A stretch of DNA of 64,000 nt from positions 310,001 to 374,000 of the forward strand of contig NZ_KB894098.1 in assembly GCF_000374305.1 (NCBI RefSeq), in the 5' to 3' direction. The DNA comes from Actinomadura flavalba DSM 45200. Its GTDB lineage: Bacteria > Actinomycetota > Actinomycetes > Streptosporangiales > Streptosporangiaceae. Made by a program: the position numbers and the translations under genes. Positions 32,136-41,738 of the stretch are shown here, piece after piece (within the stretch, counting starts at the first letter, position 1; each line of letters begins with the position of its first letter). The notes under the pieces were generated by a model. The model was not told where the DNA came from. It was given only the letters and a program-made list of their open reading frames with translations, and did no database searches.

Positions 32136-33003
32136 CGATCTTGGAGATGGGGATTTCGAGGATGTCGTGGGCACCGGCGGACTTCAGCGCCGGGATCAGC
32201 GTGTTGACGCCGCGCTTGGCGACGACGCTCTCGACCGCGTTGCTCTCCCCGCCCGCCAGCGAGGTCACCGTCGGGGACGACATCGACGGCATGATCTCCA
32301 GCACCGCCGCCAGGTTCTCCCGCTCGACGTTCAGCTTGAGCAGCACGTTGCCGCGCGCCCGGATCGCGCCCTGGAGCAGCAGCGCGACGTCCTCCATGGC
32401 GGCGCGCTTCGCGGCGTCCTCGTAGGCGGCGCGGTTGGCGACCAGCTCGGTGTAGCTGGTGAGCAGCGTGTCGAGGATGCGCAGGCCGTTCTTGCGCAGC
32501 GACGAGCCGGTCTCGGTGAGGTCGACGATGGCGTCCACGATGTCGGGGACCTTGGCCTCGGTCGCGCCGTAGGACGGGACGACGTTCGCCTTGACGCCGT
32601 GCTTCTCCAGGAAGCGCTCGGTCATCGCGGGGAACTCGGTGGAGATCCGCACGCCCTCGGGCAGGTCGGACACCGACTGCCACGGCGCGTCGTTCGGCAC
32701 CGCCATGATGACGCGGACCGGGTTCGACGTGGCCTTGGAGTACTTCAGCTCACCGAGGCTGACGACGTCGGAGTCGGTCTCGGTGATCCAGTCGCGGCCG
32801 GTGATGCCGAGGTCGAACAGTCCCTGTTCGAGGTAGGTCGGGATCTCCTGCGGGCGCAGGACGCGGACGCGCTCGATGCGCGGGTCGTCGATGGAGGCGC
32901 GGTAGTCGCGGTCGGAGGTGCGCTGAACGGTCAGGTCGGCGGCGTCGAACAGCGACAGCGTCGCCTTCTCCAGCGAACCCTTGGGCAGGACGAGCGACAG
33001 CAC
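32128..33003 (-). CDS. hisG: ATP phosphoribosyltransferase, long form (first step of histidine synthesis)
   Basis: A 291-residue enzyme joining ATP and PRPP to phosphoribosyl-ATP. The N-terminal MLSLVLPKGSLEKATLSLF and the PRPP-binding region IVDAIVDLTETGSSLRKNGLR are diagnostic. The C-terminal about 80 residues, with PTVTSLAGGESNAVESVV, form the histidine-feedback domain of the long form. It lies 50 bp after ribH on the same strand. The gene for the second step (hisE), usually between ribH and hisG in actinomycetes, is not there. Confidence 0.96.
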   Translation of the reverse strand: MLSLVLPKGSLEKATLSLFDAADLTVQRTSDRDYRASIDDPRIERVRVLRPQEIPTYLEQGLFDLGITGRDWITETDSDVVSLGELKYSKATSNPVRVIMAVPNDAPWQSVSDLPEGVRISTEFPAMTERFLEKHGVKANVVPSYGATEAKVPDIVDAIVDLTETGSSLRKNGLRILDTLLTSYTELVANRAAYEDAAKRAAMEDVALLLQGAIRARGNVLLKLNVERENLAAVLEIMPSMSSPTVTSLAGGESNAVESVVAKRGVNTLIPALKSAGAHDILEIPISKIVD

Positions 33004-33053
33004 GGATGGAGCCTTTCGGTTGGACGGTGCTTACGGTGACTGACCGGGGACGT

Positions 33054-33562
33054 TCAGGAGCCCAGATGCTCCGCGCCGTGCCCGGCGTGACCGTGATGCC
33101 GCAGCCCTCGCAGGGTCAGTGCCGTGTCGAGTGCGGCCACCGTCGCCTCCCATCCCTTGTCCTCATGGCTGCCCGGCAGCCCGGCACGGTCGAGTGCCTG
33201 CTCAATGGTGTCACATGTGAGGACCCCGTTGCCCACCGGAGTCGCCTCGTCCAGCGCGACGCGGGTCACACCGGCGGTCACCGAGTCGCACACGTAGTCG
33301 AAATGCGCCGTCGCGCCCCGGATGACCGCGCCGAGGCAGACGACGGCGTCCATCTCGCGCGCCATCTGCTGCGCGATGACGGGGATCTCCAGCGCCCCCG
33401 CGACCCGCACGACGACCGGCGCGTCGATCCCGCACGCCTTCGCGGCGTCGCAGGCCCGCTCCAGCAGCCGGTCGGTGATCTGCCCGTGCCAGCGCGTCGC
33501 GACGATGCCGAGCGTCAGCCCGGCCGCGTCCACGACGGAGTCCTCCGGCCGTCCGGCGCCGC

Positions 33563-33566
<4 letters not shown>
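33054..33566 (-). CDS. ribH: 6,7-dimethyl-8-ribityllumazine synthase
   Basis: A 170-residue lumazine synthase condensing the RibA/D product with dihydroxybutanone phosphate. Signatures are GIVATRWHGQITDRLLE, VRVAGALEIPVIAQQMA, CLGAVIRGATAHFDYVC (catalytic His region) and VGNGVLTCDTIEQALDRAG. A short His-rich tail (HHGHAGHG) ends the protein. Its ATG overlaps the ribBA stop by 4 bp. Last gene of the riboswitch-controlled riboflavin operon. Confidence 0.96.
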
Positions 33567-34812
<1,246 letters not shown>

Positions 34813-34816
<4 letters not shown>

Positions 34817-35469
34817 GCGGTCACCGCCTTGTCGTTCTCGGAATGTGCGCGGGCGCGTTCGCGTCCGCGTGCCTCGCGCAGCCAGGTCCGGAACCCGGCG
34901 AGCACCATGACGAAGAAGATCCCGTAGACGGCCGCCGACACCCACAGCCCGGACTTCAGGGCGAGCGGGACGCCGACGAGGTCCACCAGGACCCAGATCA
35001 GCCAGAAGTCGACCAGGGCGCGGCTCTGCGCGAACGTCGCGACCGCGCTGCCGACGAAGATGTACGCGTTCGCCCACGGCGACCAGGCGATCTGGAGCCA
35101 GCTCAGGTGGGTGAAGAGCTGCGCGACGAGCACGGTGCCGCCGCCGAGCGCGGCCAGCAGCACGGCGCGTTCGCGCCAGGTGCCCTGCCGGACGACGATG
35201 CCCTGGTCGGAGCGGCGCCCGCGCGACCACGTCGTCCAGCCGTAGACGGCCAGGCCCATGAACAGCACCTGCTTGAGCGCGTTGCCCGGGGCGGCGGCGT
35301 GCAGGGACGCGGCGAGCAGCAGCAGCGCGCCGGTGAGCTGGACGGGCCAGGTCCACAGGGTCTTGCGCAGCGCGAGCCAGACGACGGCCAGCGACAGCGC
35401 GTTGCCGACGAGGTCGGTCCAGAGCACGTCCTGCCCGAAGGCCGTGAACGAGGCGTCGATCCAGTTCAT
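34813..35469 (-). CDS. ribM: PnuC-family transporter, probable riboflavin importer (RibM/PnuX type)
   Basis: A 218-residue membrane protein with seven to eight helices. PnuC-fold features are YGWTTWSRGR and SPWANAYIFVGSAVATFAQSRALVDFWLIW, the latter containing the substrate-binding W/N residues. PnuC proteins classically import nicotinamide riboside. Members encoded inside rib operons of actinobacteria under FMN riboswitches transport riboflavin, and this gene sits between ribE and ribBA with 4-bp overlaps on both sides. The symbol is assigned on that context. Confidence 0.88.
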
Positions 35470-36059
35470 GCCCGCGCCCCGATCATGCGCTCGACGTACT
35501 TGGCCACGACGTCGACCTCCAGGTTGACCGGGTCGCCGGGCCGCTTGTGGCCGAGGGTGGTGAGGTCGAGGGTGGTGGGGATGAGCGAGACGCTGAACCG
35601 GTCGTCACCGGCCTCCACGACGGTGAGGCTGATGCCGTCCACCGTGATCGAGCCCTTGTCGACGACGTAGCGGGCGAGGCCGGCGGGGAGCGAGATCGTG
35701 ACGAGGTCCCAGCGTTCGCCGGGTTCGCGGGAGAGCAGCGCGCCGACGCCGTCCACGTGGCCCTGGACGAGGTGGCCGCCGAGCCGGTCGGACAGCCGGA
35801 CGGGCCGTTCGAGGTTGACGCGGGCGCCGGGGGTGAGCGCGCCGAGCGAGGAGCGCTCCAGGGTCTCGCGCATCACGTCGGCGGTGAACGCGCCGCCGGA
35901 GGTCTCCACGACGGTGAGGCAGACGCCGTTGACGGCGATGGACGCGCCGTGCACGGCGTCCTGTGTGACGAGCGGTCCGCGGATGGTGAGCCGCGCCGAA
36001 TCGGCCAGCGGCTCGACCGCGACGATGTCGCCGAGTTCCTCGACGATGCCGGTGAACAT
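35466..36059 (-). CDS. ribE: Riboflavin synthase, alpha subunit
   Basis: A 197-residue two-barrel enzyme that dismutates two lumazines to riboflavin. The start MFTGIVEELGDIV is diagnostic. The two homologous halves carry SIAVNGVCLTVVE and SITVDGISLTVVE, and GGHLVQGHVDGVG joins them. It is the first gene after the FMN riboswitch; ATG 36059 follows GAGGCCCGGGAG. Some annotations call this gene ribC. Confidence 0.95.
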   Translation of the reverse strand: MFTGIVEELGDIVAVEPLADSARLTIRGPLVTQDAVHGASIAVNGVCLTVVETSGGAFTADVMRETLERSSLGALTPGARVNLERPVRLSDRLGGHLVQGHVDGVGALLSREPGERWDLVTISLPAGLARYVVDKGSITVDGISLTVVEAGDDRFSVSLIPTTLDLTTLGHKRPGDPVNLEVDVVAKYVERMIGARA

Positions 36060-36118
36060 CTCCCGGGCCTCCAGGTCTGTCTGGACAAGGCTCCGGGGTG
36101 CACACGACGAAGACACGC

Positions 36119-36136
36119 CACCCCTGGACAGGGGTG
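36119..36136 (-). promoter_or_regulatory. Hairpin in the rib leader, possible riboswitch expression platform
   Basis: CACCCCTG-GA-CAGGGGTG is an 8-bp inverted repeat just 3' (minus strand) of the FMN aptamer and about 60 bases before the ribE start. It could be the alternative stem read out by the riboswitch. No U-tract is visible, so control at the translation level or by Rho is equally possible. Confidence 0.5.
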
Positions 36137-36140
36137 ACTC

Positions 36141-36264
36141 GCACGCTGCCTCCCATCCGGACTTTCACCGTCGGTACCGGAATTCCACCGGTTCAACCGG
36201 CCGAAGGCTTCGGCCGGGTCGCGGACTGTCACCGCCGGTTCGGAATTACACCGACCCCGGAGCA
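36141..36264 (-). promoter_or_regulatory. FMN riboswitch (RFN element)
   Basis: Read on the minus strand, the region contains the conserved RFN blocks in order: CCGGGGTCGGTG, CCGAACCGGCGGTGACAGTC, CCGCGACCCGG-type paired arm, then GACGGTGAAAGTCCGGATGG and GGGAGGCAGCG. It precedes ribE-ribM-ribBA-ribH. FMN binding should shut down expression of the operon. The element is unmistakable. Confidence 0.95.
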
Positions 36265-36317
36265 TGCGTTTCACTGCTTGCCAACCAGTGTGCCACGGCG
36301 GGCATTCCCCGGCCCAT

Positions 36318-36331
36318 GTGGGATTTCCCAC
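36318..36331. promoter_or_regulatory. Palindrome in the promoter region of the rib operon
   Basis: GTGGGA-TT-TCCCAC, a perfect 6-bp inverted repeat, lies about 54 bp upstream of the FMN aptamer. It could be an operator or part of a hairpin ending the opposite region. No factor is assigned. Confidence 0.3.
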
Positions 36332-36350
36332 GCCCTTCCGGGACTTTCGC

Positions 36351-36366
36351 CCAAGCAACTGCTTGG
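36351..36366 (-). terminator. Hairpin directly after the HAD phosphatase gene
   Basis: CCAAGCA-AC-TGCTTGG, a perfect 7-bp inverted repeat, begins 2 bases past the TAA stop of the HAD gene. On position it may end the PAP2-rpe-HAD transcript before the rib promoter. The small loop and lack of U-run make this uncertain. Confidence 0.35.
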
Positions 36367-36367
36367 T

Positions 36368-37030
36368 TTACCTTGGGGGGTCGGTCACCCGCAGGCCGCC
36401 GGGCACCGCCCGGACCGACGTCAGATCCGGCACGACCAGATCGGCCCCGCCCAGCTCGGCGGCGGGATGGCTCGTCGCCACGGCCAGCACGTACGCGCCC
36501 GCGCGGCGGCCCGCCGCGATCCCGGCGGGGGCGTCCTCCACGACGACGCACCGCGCCGCGTCCACGCCCAGCGCCCGCGCCGCGCGCAGGTAGCCGGACG
36601 GGTCGGGCTTGCCGCGTTCCACGTCCTGCGCCGTCACGACCACCTCCGGCACCGGCACGCCCGCCGCCCGCGTCCGCGCGGCGAACTGGGCGCGGTCCAT
36701 CGACGTGACGATCGCCCACGGGAGCGGGCCGCCGCCGAGCGCGGTGAGGAGGTCCACGGCGCCGGGCAGGGCGCGGACGGCGTCGGCGCGGGCGGCCTCC
36801 AGCGCGTCCAGGCGCTCGGTCGCCTCCCGGACCCGCTCGGCCGGAAGGACCTCGGCGATGCTGTCGCTCGTGCGGCGGCCGTGCGCGGTCGCCAGGTAGG
36901 CGTCGGCGTCCACGCCGTACTCGGCCGCCCAGACGCGGGCCGCCGACTCCACGATTTCCGTGGAGTCGACGAGGGTGCCGTCGGTGTCGAACAGGACGGC
37001 CGCGCACTCCAGCGTCACCCCCGGCGTCAC
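36368..37030 (-). CDS. HAD-superfamily sugar phosphatase
   Basis: A 220-residue HAD hydrolase of the beta-phosphoglucomutase/DOG phosphatase type. Motif I is FDTDGTLVDS (nucleophile and acid Asp), motif II is AIVTSMD, the lysine lies in KPDPSGYL, and motif IV is VVEDAPAGIAAGRRAG. It would dephosphorylate a sugar phosphate. GTG 37030 overlaps the rpe stop by 4 bp, so it is coupled to ribulose-phosphate epimerase and may act on a pentose-phosphate by-product. GTG 37018 is an alternative start. Confidence 0.88.
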   Translation of the reverse strand: MTPGVTLECAAVLFDTDGTLVDSTEIVESAARVWAAEYGVDADAYLATAHGRRTSDSIAEVLPAERVREATERLDALEAARADAVRALPGAVDLLTALGGGPLPWAIVTSMDRAQFAARTRAAGVPVPEVVVTAQDVERGKPDPSGYLRAARALGVDAARCVVVEDAPAGIAAGRRAGAYVLAVATSHPAAELGGADLVVPDLTSVRAVPGGLRVTDPPR

Positions 37031-37707
37031 GACCAGGACGCCGCCTCGGTCGCCTTCACGGCCTGCTCGCGCAGGCGGCGCGCCGCCTCGGCCGGGTCGT
37101 CGGCGCCGTAGACGGCGCTGCCCGCGACGAACACGTCCGCGCCCGCCTCGGCGCAGCGCTCGATCGTCTCGGCGCTGACGCCGCCGTCGACCTGGAGCCA
37201 GACGGGCAGGTCGCGGTCGCGGATGAGGGCGCGGGCGCGGCGGACCTTCGGCAGCACCATGTCGAGGAACTTCTGCCCGCCGAAGCCGGGCTCGACCGTC
37301 ATGAGCAGCAGCATGTCGACCTCGCCGAGCAGGTCGGCGTAGGTCTCGACGGCGGTGCCGGGGTTGATGCCGAGCGACGCGCGCGCCCCGGCGGCCCGGA
37401 TGGCGCGCAGCGTGCGGACGGGCGCCTTGGCGGCCTCGGCGTGGATGGTGACGCTCTTGGCGCCCGCCTCGGCGTACTGGGGGGCCCACCGGTCCGGGTC
37501 CTCGATCATGAGGTGGCAGTCGAGCGGGAGGGCGCTGGTCTTGAGCAGCGCCTCCACGATCGGCAGGCCGAGGGTGAGGTTCGGGACGAAGTGGTTGTCC
37601 ATCACGTCGACGTGGACCCAGTCGGCGGCGTCGGCGATGCGGGCGACGTCGTCGGCCAGGTGCGCGAAGTCGGCGGACAGGATGCTGGGTGAGATCTGCG
37701 GAGCCAT
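37027..37707 (-). CDS. rpe: Ribulose-phosphate 3-epimerase
   Basis: A 226-residue TIM-barrel enzyme interconverting ribulose-5-phosphate and xylulose-5-phosphate. Diagnostic strands are ISPSILSADFAHL, WVHVDVMDNHFVPNLTLG, DCHLMIEDPDRW, LLLMTVEPGFGGQKF and VDGGVSAETI. ATG 37707 is chosen, since homology starts at MAPQISPSIL and an upstream frame of 14 codons has none. It overlaps the HAD gene and starts 13 bp after the PAP2 gene. Confidence 0.96.
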   Translation of the reverse strand: MAPQISPSILSADFAHLADDVARIADAADWVHVDVMDNHFVPNLTLGLPIVEALLKTSALPLDCHLMIEDPDRWAPQYAEAGAKSVTIHAEAAKAPVRTLRAIRAAGARASLGINPGTAVETYADLLGEVDMLLLMTVEPGFGGQKFLDMVLPKVRRARALIRDRDLPVWLQVDGGVSAETIERCAEAGADVFVAGSAVYGADDPAEAARRLREQAVKATEAASWS

Positions 37708-37720
37708 GATGCGTCCCAGC

Positions 37721-38662
37721 CTAGGGCCGGACGGGCTCGCGCTCCTCACCCGGCCGGGTGAGAACGGGGGTGGGACGCCCGGCCAGCCCGAGCCGCACGA
37801 ACGCCTCGGGCGCCCCGGCCGCGATCCACAGGCCGATGAGGGCCTGCACGACGAACGTCTGGAAGGGCTGCGTGCCGAGGAACAGCCCGACCGTGTAGAC
37901 GATGAGCGCCCCGGCGCCGCCCACGGGGACGCGCGCGGCGCGCTGCCAGGCCGTCCCGGCGACGGCGAACCGGCCCTGGATCAGCGAGAGGCCCGCGAGG
38001 AGGCCGAACAGCGTCCCGGCGGCGGCGGCGCCGTCCTCCAGCGTCACCGGCTCGGCGTTGCCGCCCGCCGCGAGGATCTCGTGCCGCCAGGTGGCGGGCC
38101 ACATCCAGCCGTCGAGCGTGCGCAGCGCGGCCCACGTCGCCGCGAGGCCGGTGAGGGAGACGGCGAGCGACAGCCCGACCTGGGCGGCCCTGCGCTGCCG
38201 CGTCCACCACGGCACGACGTACGGTTCGGCGCGCAGCGCGGCGGCGAGCAGCACGACGCCCACGGCGAGACCCGCGAGGACCTGGCCGGGCGAGTGCGCC
38301 CCGAGCTGGACCCGCGACACACCGATCAGCACGACGAGCGGCGCGGCCCCCGCCCAGATCCACCGGCGGCGGCCGAGCGACGCCAGGTAGCCCCAGCCGA
38401 CCGCCGAGTTCTGCGCGTGCCCGGACGGCATCCCGAACGATTCGAGCGGCTGTCGTCCCGGGATCGAGGGGTCGGTCCAGTAGGGCCGCGGGTCGTGGAA
38501 CAGCAGCTTCAGCGCACCGTTGACGACCATGCTGCCGCCGAGCAGCAGCGCGCCCCGCGCCCCCGCCCGCGCGCAGACGGACCAGTACACCACCGCCATC
38601 ACCGGCAGCAGGAACCCCGCCGATCCCACCGCCGAAACGGCGTGCATGAACCCGGTCAGCAC
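37721..38662 (-). CDS. PAP2-family membrane phosphatase
   Basis: A 313-residue membrane protein with about eight helices. The three phosphatase motifs are KLLFHDPRPYW (51-61), MPSGHAQNSA near 78, and SRVQLGAHSPGQVLAG near 119. These make a lipid- or undecaprenyl-phosphate phosphatase active at the outer face plausible. The C-terminal half adds extra helices of unknown role. The GTG start at 38662 follows GGGAGGGAC. Weakly linked to rpe downstream. Confidence 0.87.
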   Translation of the reverse strand: MLTGFMHAVSAVGSAGFLLPVMAVVYWSVCARAGARGALLLGGSMVVNGALKLLFHDPRPYWTDPSIPGRQPLESFGMPSGHAQNSAVGWGYLASLGRRRWIWAGAAPLVVLIGVSRVQLGAHSPGQVLAGLAVGVVLLAAALRAEPYVVPWWTRQRRAAQVGLSLAVSLTGLAATWAALRTLDGWMWPATWRHEILAAGGNAEPVTLEDGAAAAGTLFGLLAGLSLIQGRFAVAGTAWQRAARVPVGGAGALIVYTVGLFLGTQPFQTFVVQALIGLWIAAGAPEAFVRLGLAGRPTPVLTRPGEEREPVRP

Positions 38663-38800
38663 GTCCCTCCCCCACGCTCGACCCGCCGGACCCTCCGACG
38701 CTAGTCAGCGGGGTGCCCGATCAGCCCCGATCGACACGTAAAGGATGCGCCCGGCCCCGGCACGACCGGGCTCGACAAGATCAGAACACCCGCGCGCGTA

Positions 38801-40222
38801 TCAGGTGCGGCGGCGGAGCATGGCCAGGAACATCGCGTCGGTGCCGTGGCGGTGCGGCCAGAACTGTGCGTAGGGGCCGTCTCCGACGTCGGTGAGGGCC
38901 GGGGCGACGGCGCGCAGGACGGCGGGGGCGTCGAGGCGTTCCACGTCGTCGCGGCCCTTCAGCACGTCGTCCACGATGACGCGGGTCTCGGCCAGGTGCG
39001 GCGAGCACGTCACGTAGGCGAGGACGCCGCCGGGGCGGACGGCGTCGAGCGCGGCGGTGAGCAGGCCGCGCTGGGTCGGGGCGAGTTCCGCGACCGACGC
39101 GGGGCCGCGCCGCCAGCGGGCCTCGGGACGGCGGCGCAGCGCGCCGAGGCCGGTGCAGGGCGCGTCCAGCATGACGCGGTCGAACGCGCCCGGACGCCAC
39201 GCCGGACGGGTGCCGTCCGCGACGACGACGCCCGTGTCGGGGGTCACGGCGCGGCGGACGAGCCCGGCGCGGTGCGGCTGGAGGTCGGCGCCGAGCAGCC
39301 GGCCGCCGCGTTCCGCGACGAGCGCCGCCAGCAGCCCGGCCTTGCCGCCCGGCCCGGCGCACACGTCGAGCCAGCGGGCGTCCGGCCCGTCCAGCGGGGC
39401 GGCGACGAGCGCGGCGGCGACGAGCTGGCTGGCCTCGTCCTGGACGGCGGCGCGGCCGTCGCGGACGGCGGGCACGGCCGCCGGGTCGCCCTCGGGCAGC
39501 ACCGCCGCGTACGGCGAGTACGGCGCGGGCTCGGCGCCCGCCTCGGCCAGCTCCGCGACGGTCGCGCGGCCCGGCCGCGCCACCAGCGTGACGCGGGGCC
39601 GCGCGTTGTCGGCCGCGAGCAGGTCGTCGATCTCGTCGCGGGCGGGGCCGAGCGCGTCGCGCAGCGCCGACACGATCCACTTCGGGTGGCTGTAGGCGAC
39701 CGACAGCCGCGTGGTGGCGTCGGCCGAGGCGGGCGCGACGATCTCCAGCCACGCCGCGAGGTCGCGTCCGGCGACCTTGCGCAGCACCGCGTTGGCGAAC
39801 TTGGACTGCCCCGGCCCGGCCACCGACCGGGCCAGGTCGACGGCGGTGCCGACGGCGGCGTGCGGCGGGATGCGGGTGGCGAGGATCTGGTGCGCGCCGA
39901 GCCGCAGCACGTCCAGCAGCGGCGCGTCGATGCGGCGCAGCTCGCGGTCGCTGCACAGCGCGAGGATCGCGTCGTAGGTGCCGCGTCCGCGCAGCGTCCC
40001 GTAGGTCAGCTCGGTGGCGAGCGCGGCGTCGCGGCCGGTCAGGTCGCGGTCGCGCAGCCGCGCGGGCAGCAGCAGGTTGGCGTAGGCGTCGCGGGTGTCG
40101 ACGGCGCGGATGACGTCGAACGCGGTGCGCCGGACGAGGTCCTGCGGGCGGCCGGTCGAGCGCGGCCCGCCGGGGCGGCGGTTGCGGTCGCCCCGGCCGC
40201 GGTGGTCGTTGCGTGCGGCCAT
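38801..40222 (-). CDS. rsmB: 16S rRNA (cytosine-967-C5) methyltransferase
   Basis: A 473-residue enzyme. The N-terminal NusB-like RNA-binding domain (about 30-165) is followed by the SAM domain. Key motifs are LDVCAGPGGKAGLL (SAM binding), MLDAPCTGLGALRRRPEARW (release cysteine) and LAYVTCSPHLAET (catalytic cysteine). It overlaps the fmt stop by 1 bp. Homologous actinobacterial genes follow fmt, supporting the symbol. The start carries a basic, disordered RNA-binding tail (RGRGDRNRRPGG). Confidence 0.94.
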   Translation of the reverse strand: MAARNDHRGRGDRNRRPGGPRSTGRPQDLVRRTAFDVIRAVDTRDAYANLLLPARLRDRDLTGRDAALATELTYGTLRGRGTYDAILALCSDRELRRIDAPLLDVLRLGAHQILATRIPPHAAVGTAVDLARSVAGPGQSKFANAVLRKVAGRDLAAWLEIVAPASADATTRLSVAYSHPKWIVSALRDALGPARDEIDDLLAADNARPRVTLVARPGRATVAELAEAGAEPAPYSPYAAVLPEGDPAAVPAVRDGRAAVQDEASQLVAAALVAAPLDGPDARWLDVCAGPGGKAGLLAALVAERGGRLLGADLQPHRAGLVRRAVTPDTGVVVADGTRPAWRPGAFDRVMLDAPCTGLGALRRRPEARWRRGPASVAELAPTQRGLLTAALDAVRPGGVLAYVTCSPHLAETRVIVDDVLKGRDDVERLDAPAVLRAVAPALTDVGDGPYAQFWPHRHGTDAMFLAMLRRRT

Positions 40223-41148
40223 CAGGACAGCGCTTCCTTCTCGGCGAGGGTCAGGCCGCGGGCCCAGTCGGCGGCGCGCATCGTCTTCTTCCCCTGCGGC
40301 CCGACCTCCCCGAGGACGACGGGGTGGGTGGCGGTGCCGACCAGCACGTCCTTCTTGCCCGCGCGCAGCTCGCCGGGGGCGAGCCGTTCGGCGTCGGGCG
40401 CGGGCCGGACGGGCCCGAGCTTGAGCCGCGCCCCCCGGAACTCGGTCCACGCGCCGGGCGCGGGCGTGCAGGCCCGCACGAGCCGGTCCACGCGGTGCGC
40501 GGGCGCCGTCCAGTCGACGCGGGCGTCCTCGACGGTGATCTTCGGGGCGAGCGAGACGCCCTCGGCGGACTGCGGACGCGCCTCCAGCACCCCGGCCTCG
40601 ATGCCGTCCATGGTGTCGGCCAGCAGCCGCGCCCCCGCGACGGCGAGCCGTTCCAGCAGCGTCCCGGCGGTGTCGTCCGGGCCGATCGGCTCGGTGAGGA
40701 CGCCGAACACGGGCCCGGTGTCCAGGCCCTCCTCGATCTGGAACGTCGCGGCGCCCGTCATGTCGTCGCCGTGCAGGATGGCGTGCTGGACGGGCGCGGC
40801 GCCGCGCCACGCGGGCAGCAGCGAGAAGTGCAGGTTCACCCAGCCGCGCGGCGGGACGTCCAGCGCGGGCCGGGGCAGCAGCGCCCCGTAGGCGACGACG
40901 GGGCAGCAGTCCGGCTCCAGCGCGCGCAGCGCGTCCAGGAACTCGGGGTCGCGCGCCTTGGCGGGCTTGAGGACGGGAACGCCCGCCTCCGCCGCGACCT
41001 GCCCGACCGGGCTCGCGGTGAGACGGCGGCCCCGCCCCGCGGGCGCGTCGGGACGCGTGACGACCCCGACGACGTCGTGCGAGGACGCCAGCAGCGCCCG
41101 CAGCGCGGGCACGGCGGGCTCGGGCGTTCCGGCGAAGACGAGACGCAC
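40222..41148 (-). CDS. fmt: Methionyl-tRNA formyltransferase
   Basis: A 308-residue enzyme that formylates initiator Met-tRNA. Signatures are LVFAGTPEPAVPALRALL, VVTRPDAPAGRGRRL, YGALLPRPALDVPPRGWVNLHFSLLPAWRGAAPVQHAIL (catalytic N, H, D order) and the C-terminal OB domain. GTG 41148 shares one base with the def stop (TAGTG). def-fmt-rsmB form one coupled operon for translation initiation. Confidence 0.96.
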   Translation of the reverse strand: MRLVFAGTPEPAVPALRALLASSHDVVGVVTRPDAPAGRGRRLTASPVGQVAAEAGVPVLKPAKARDPEFLDALRALEPDCCPVVAYGALLPRPALDVPPRGWVNLHFSLLPAWRGAAPVQHAILHGDDMTGAATFQIEEGLDTGPVFGVLTEPIGPDDTAGTLLERLAVAGARLLADTMDGIEAGVLEARPQSAEGVSLAPKITVEDARVDWTAPAHRVDRLVRACTPAPGAWTEFRGARLKLGPVRPAPDAERLAPGELRAGKKDVLVGTATHPVVLGEVGPQGKKTMRAADWARGLTLAEKEALS

Positions 41149-41693
41149 TAGAGGGCCTTCCCGAACGTGCGGTGCGGGGACTGCTTCACGACCGGCGCGG
41201 CGTCCCCGGCCCACTCGGCCTCGCGGACGGCCCGCATCGCGGCCTTGCGCTGCTCGGGGTCCATCCGGTCGATGAACAGGATGCCGTCGAGGTGGTCGGT
41301 CTCGTGCTGGACGCACCGCGCCAGCAGGTGCGTGCCCTCCACGGTGATCGGCTCGCCGTGCATGTTGAACCCGCGCGCGACGGCGCCGACCGAGCGCGGC
41401 GTCGGGAACGTCAGGCCGGGCAGCGACAGGCACCCCTCGTCGCCGGTCTCCTCCTCGTCGGACAGGTCGAGCGAGGGGTTCACGACGTGGCCGAGGACGT
41501 CGTCCACGTAGTAGGTGAAGACGCGCAGGCCGACGCCGAGCTGCGGCGCGGCCAGCCCGACGCCCGGCGCGTCGATCATGGTGTCGGTGAGGTCCTTGAC
41601 GAGGCCCCGCAGCTCCTTGTCGAAATCCCGGACCGGCTCGGCGGGGGTGCGCAGCACCGGGTCGCCGAACAGGCGGATCGTCTTGACGGCCAA
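41148..41693 (-). CDS. def: Peptide deformylase
   Basis: A 181-residue metalloenzyme removing the formyl group from new proteins. The three motifs are GVGLAAPQ (44-51), EGCLSLPG (metal Cys) and QHETDHLDG (metal His pair). It is the first gene of def-fmt-rsmB, with 45 bp separating it from the unknown gene upstream. Slightly long C-terminal tail as in other actinobacterial Def. Confidence 0.96.
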   Translation of the reverse strand: MAVKTIRLFGDPVLRTPAEPVRDFDKELRGLVKDLTDTMIDAPGVGLAAPQLGVGLRVFTYYVDDVLGHVVNPSLDLSDEEETGDEGCLSLPGLTFPTPRSVGAVARGFNMHGEPITVEGTHLLARCVQHETDHLDGILFIDRMDPEQRKAAMRAVREAEWAGDAAPVVKQSPHRTFGKAL

Positions 41694-41738
41694 CGGGGAC
41701 TCCGATCGGGGTCGTGCTCGGGGTTGCGGGAAGCCAGT

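Noticed and set aside
36368..37489. N-terminal extension of the HAD phosphatase
   Set aside because: The extension lies inside rpe on the same strand in another frame; the GTG at 37030 overlapping the rpe stop is the natural start.
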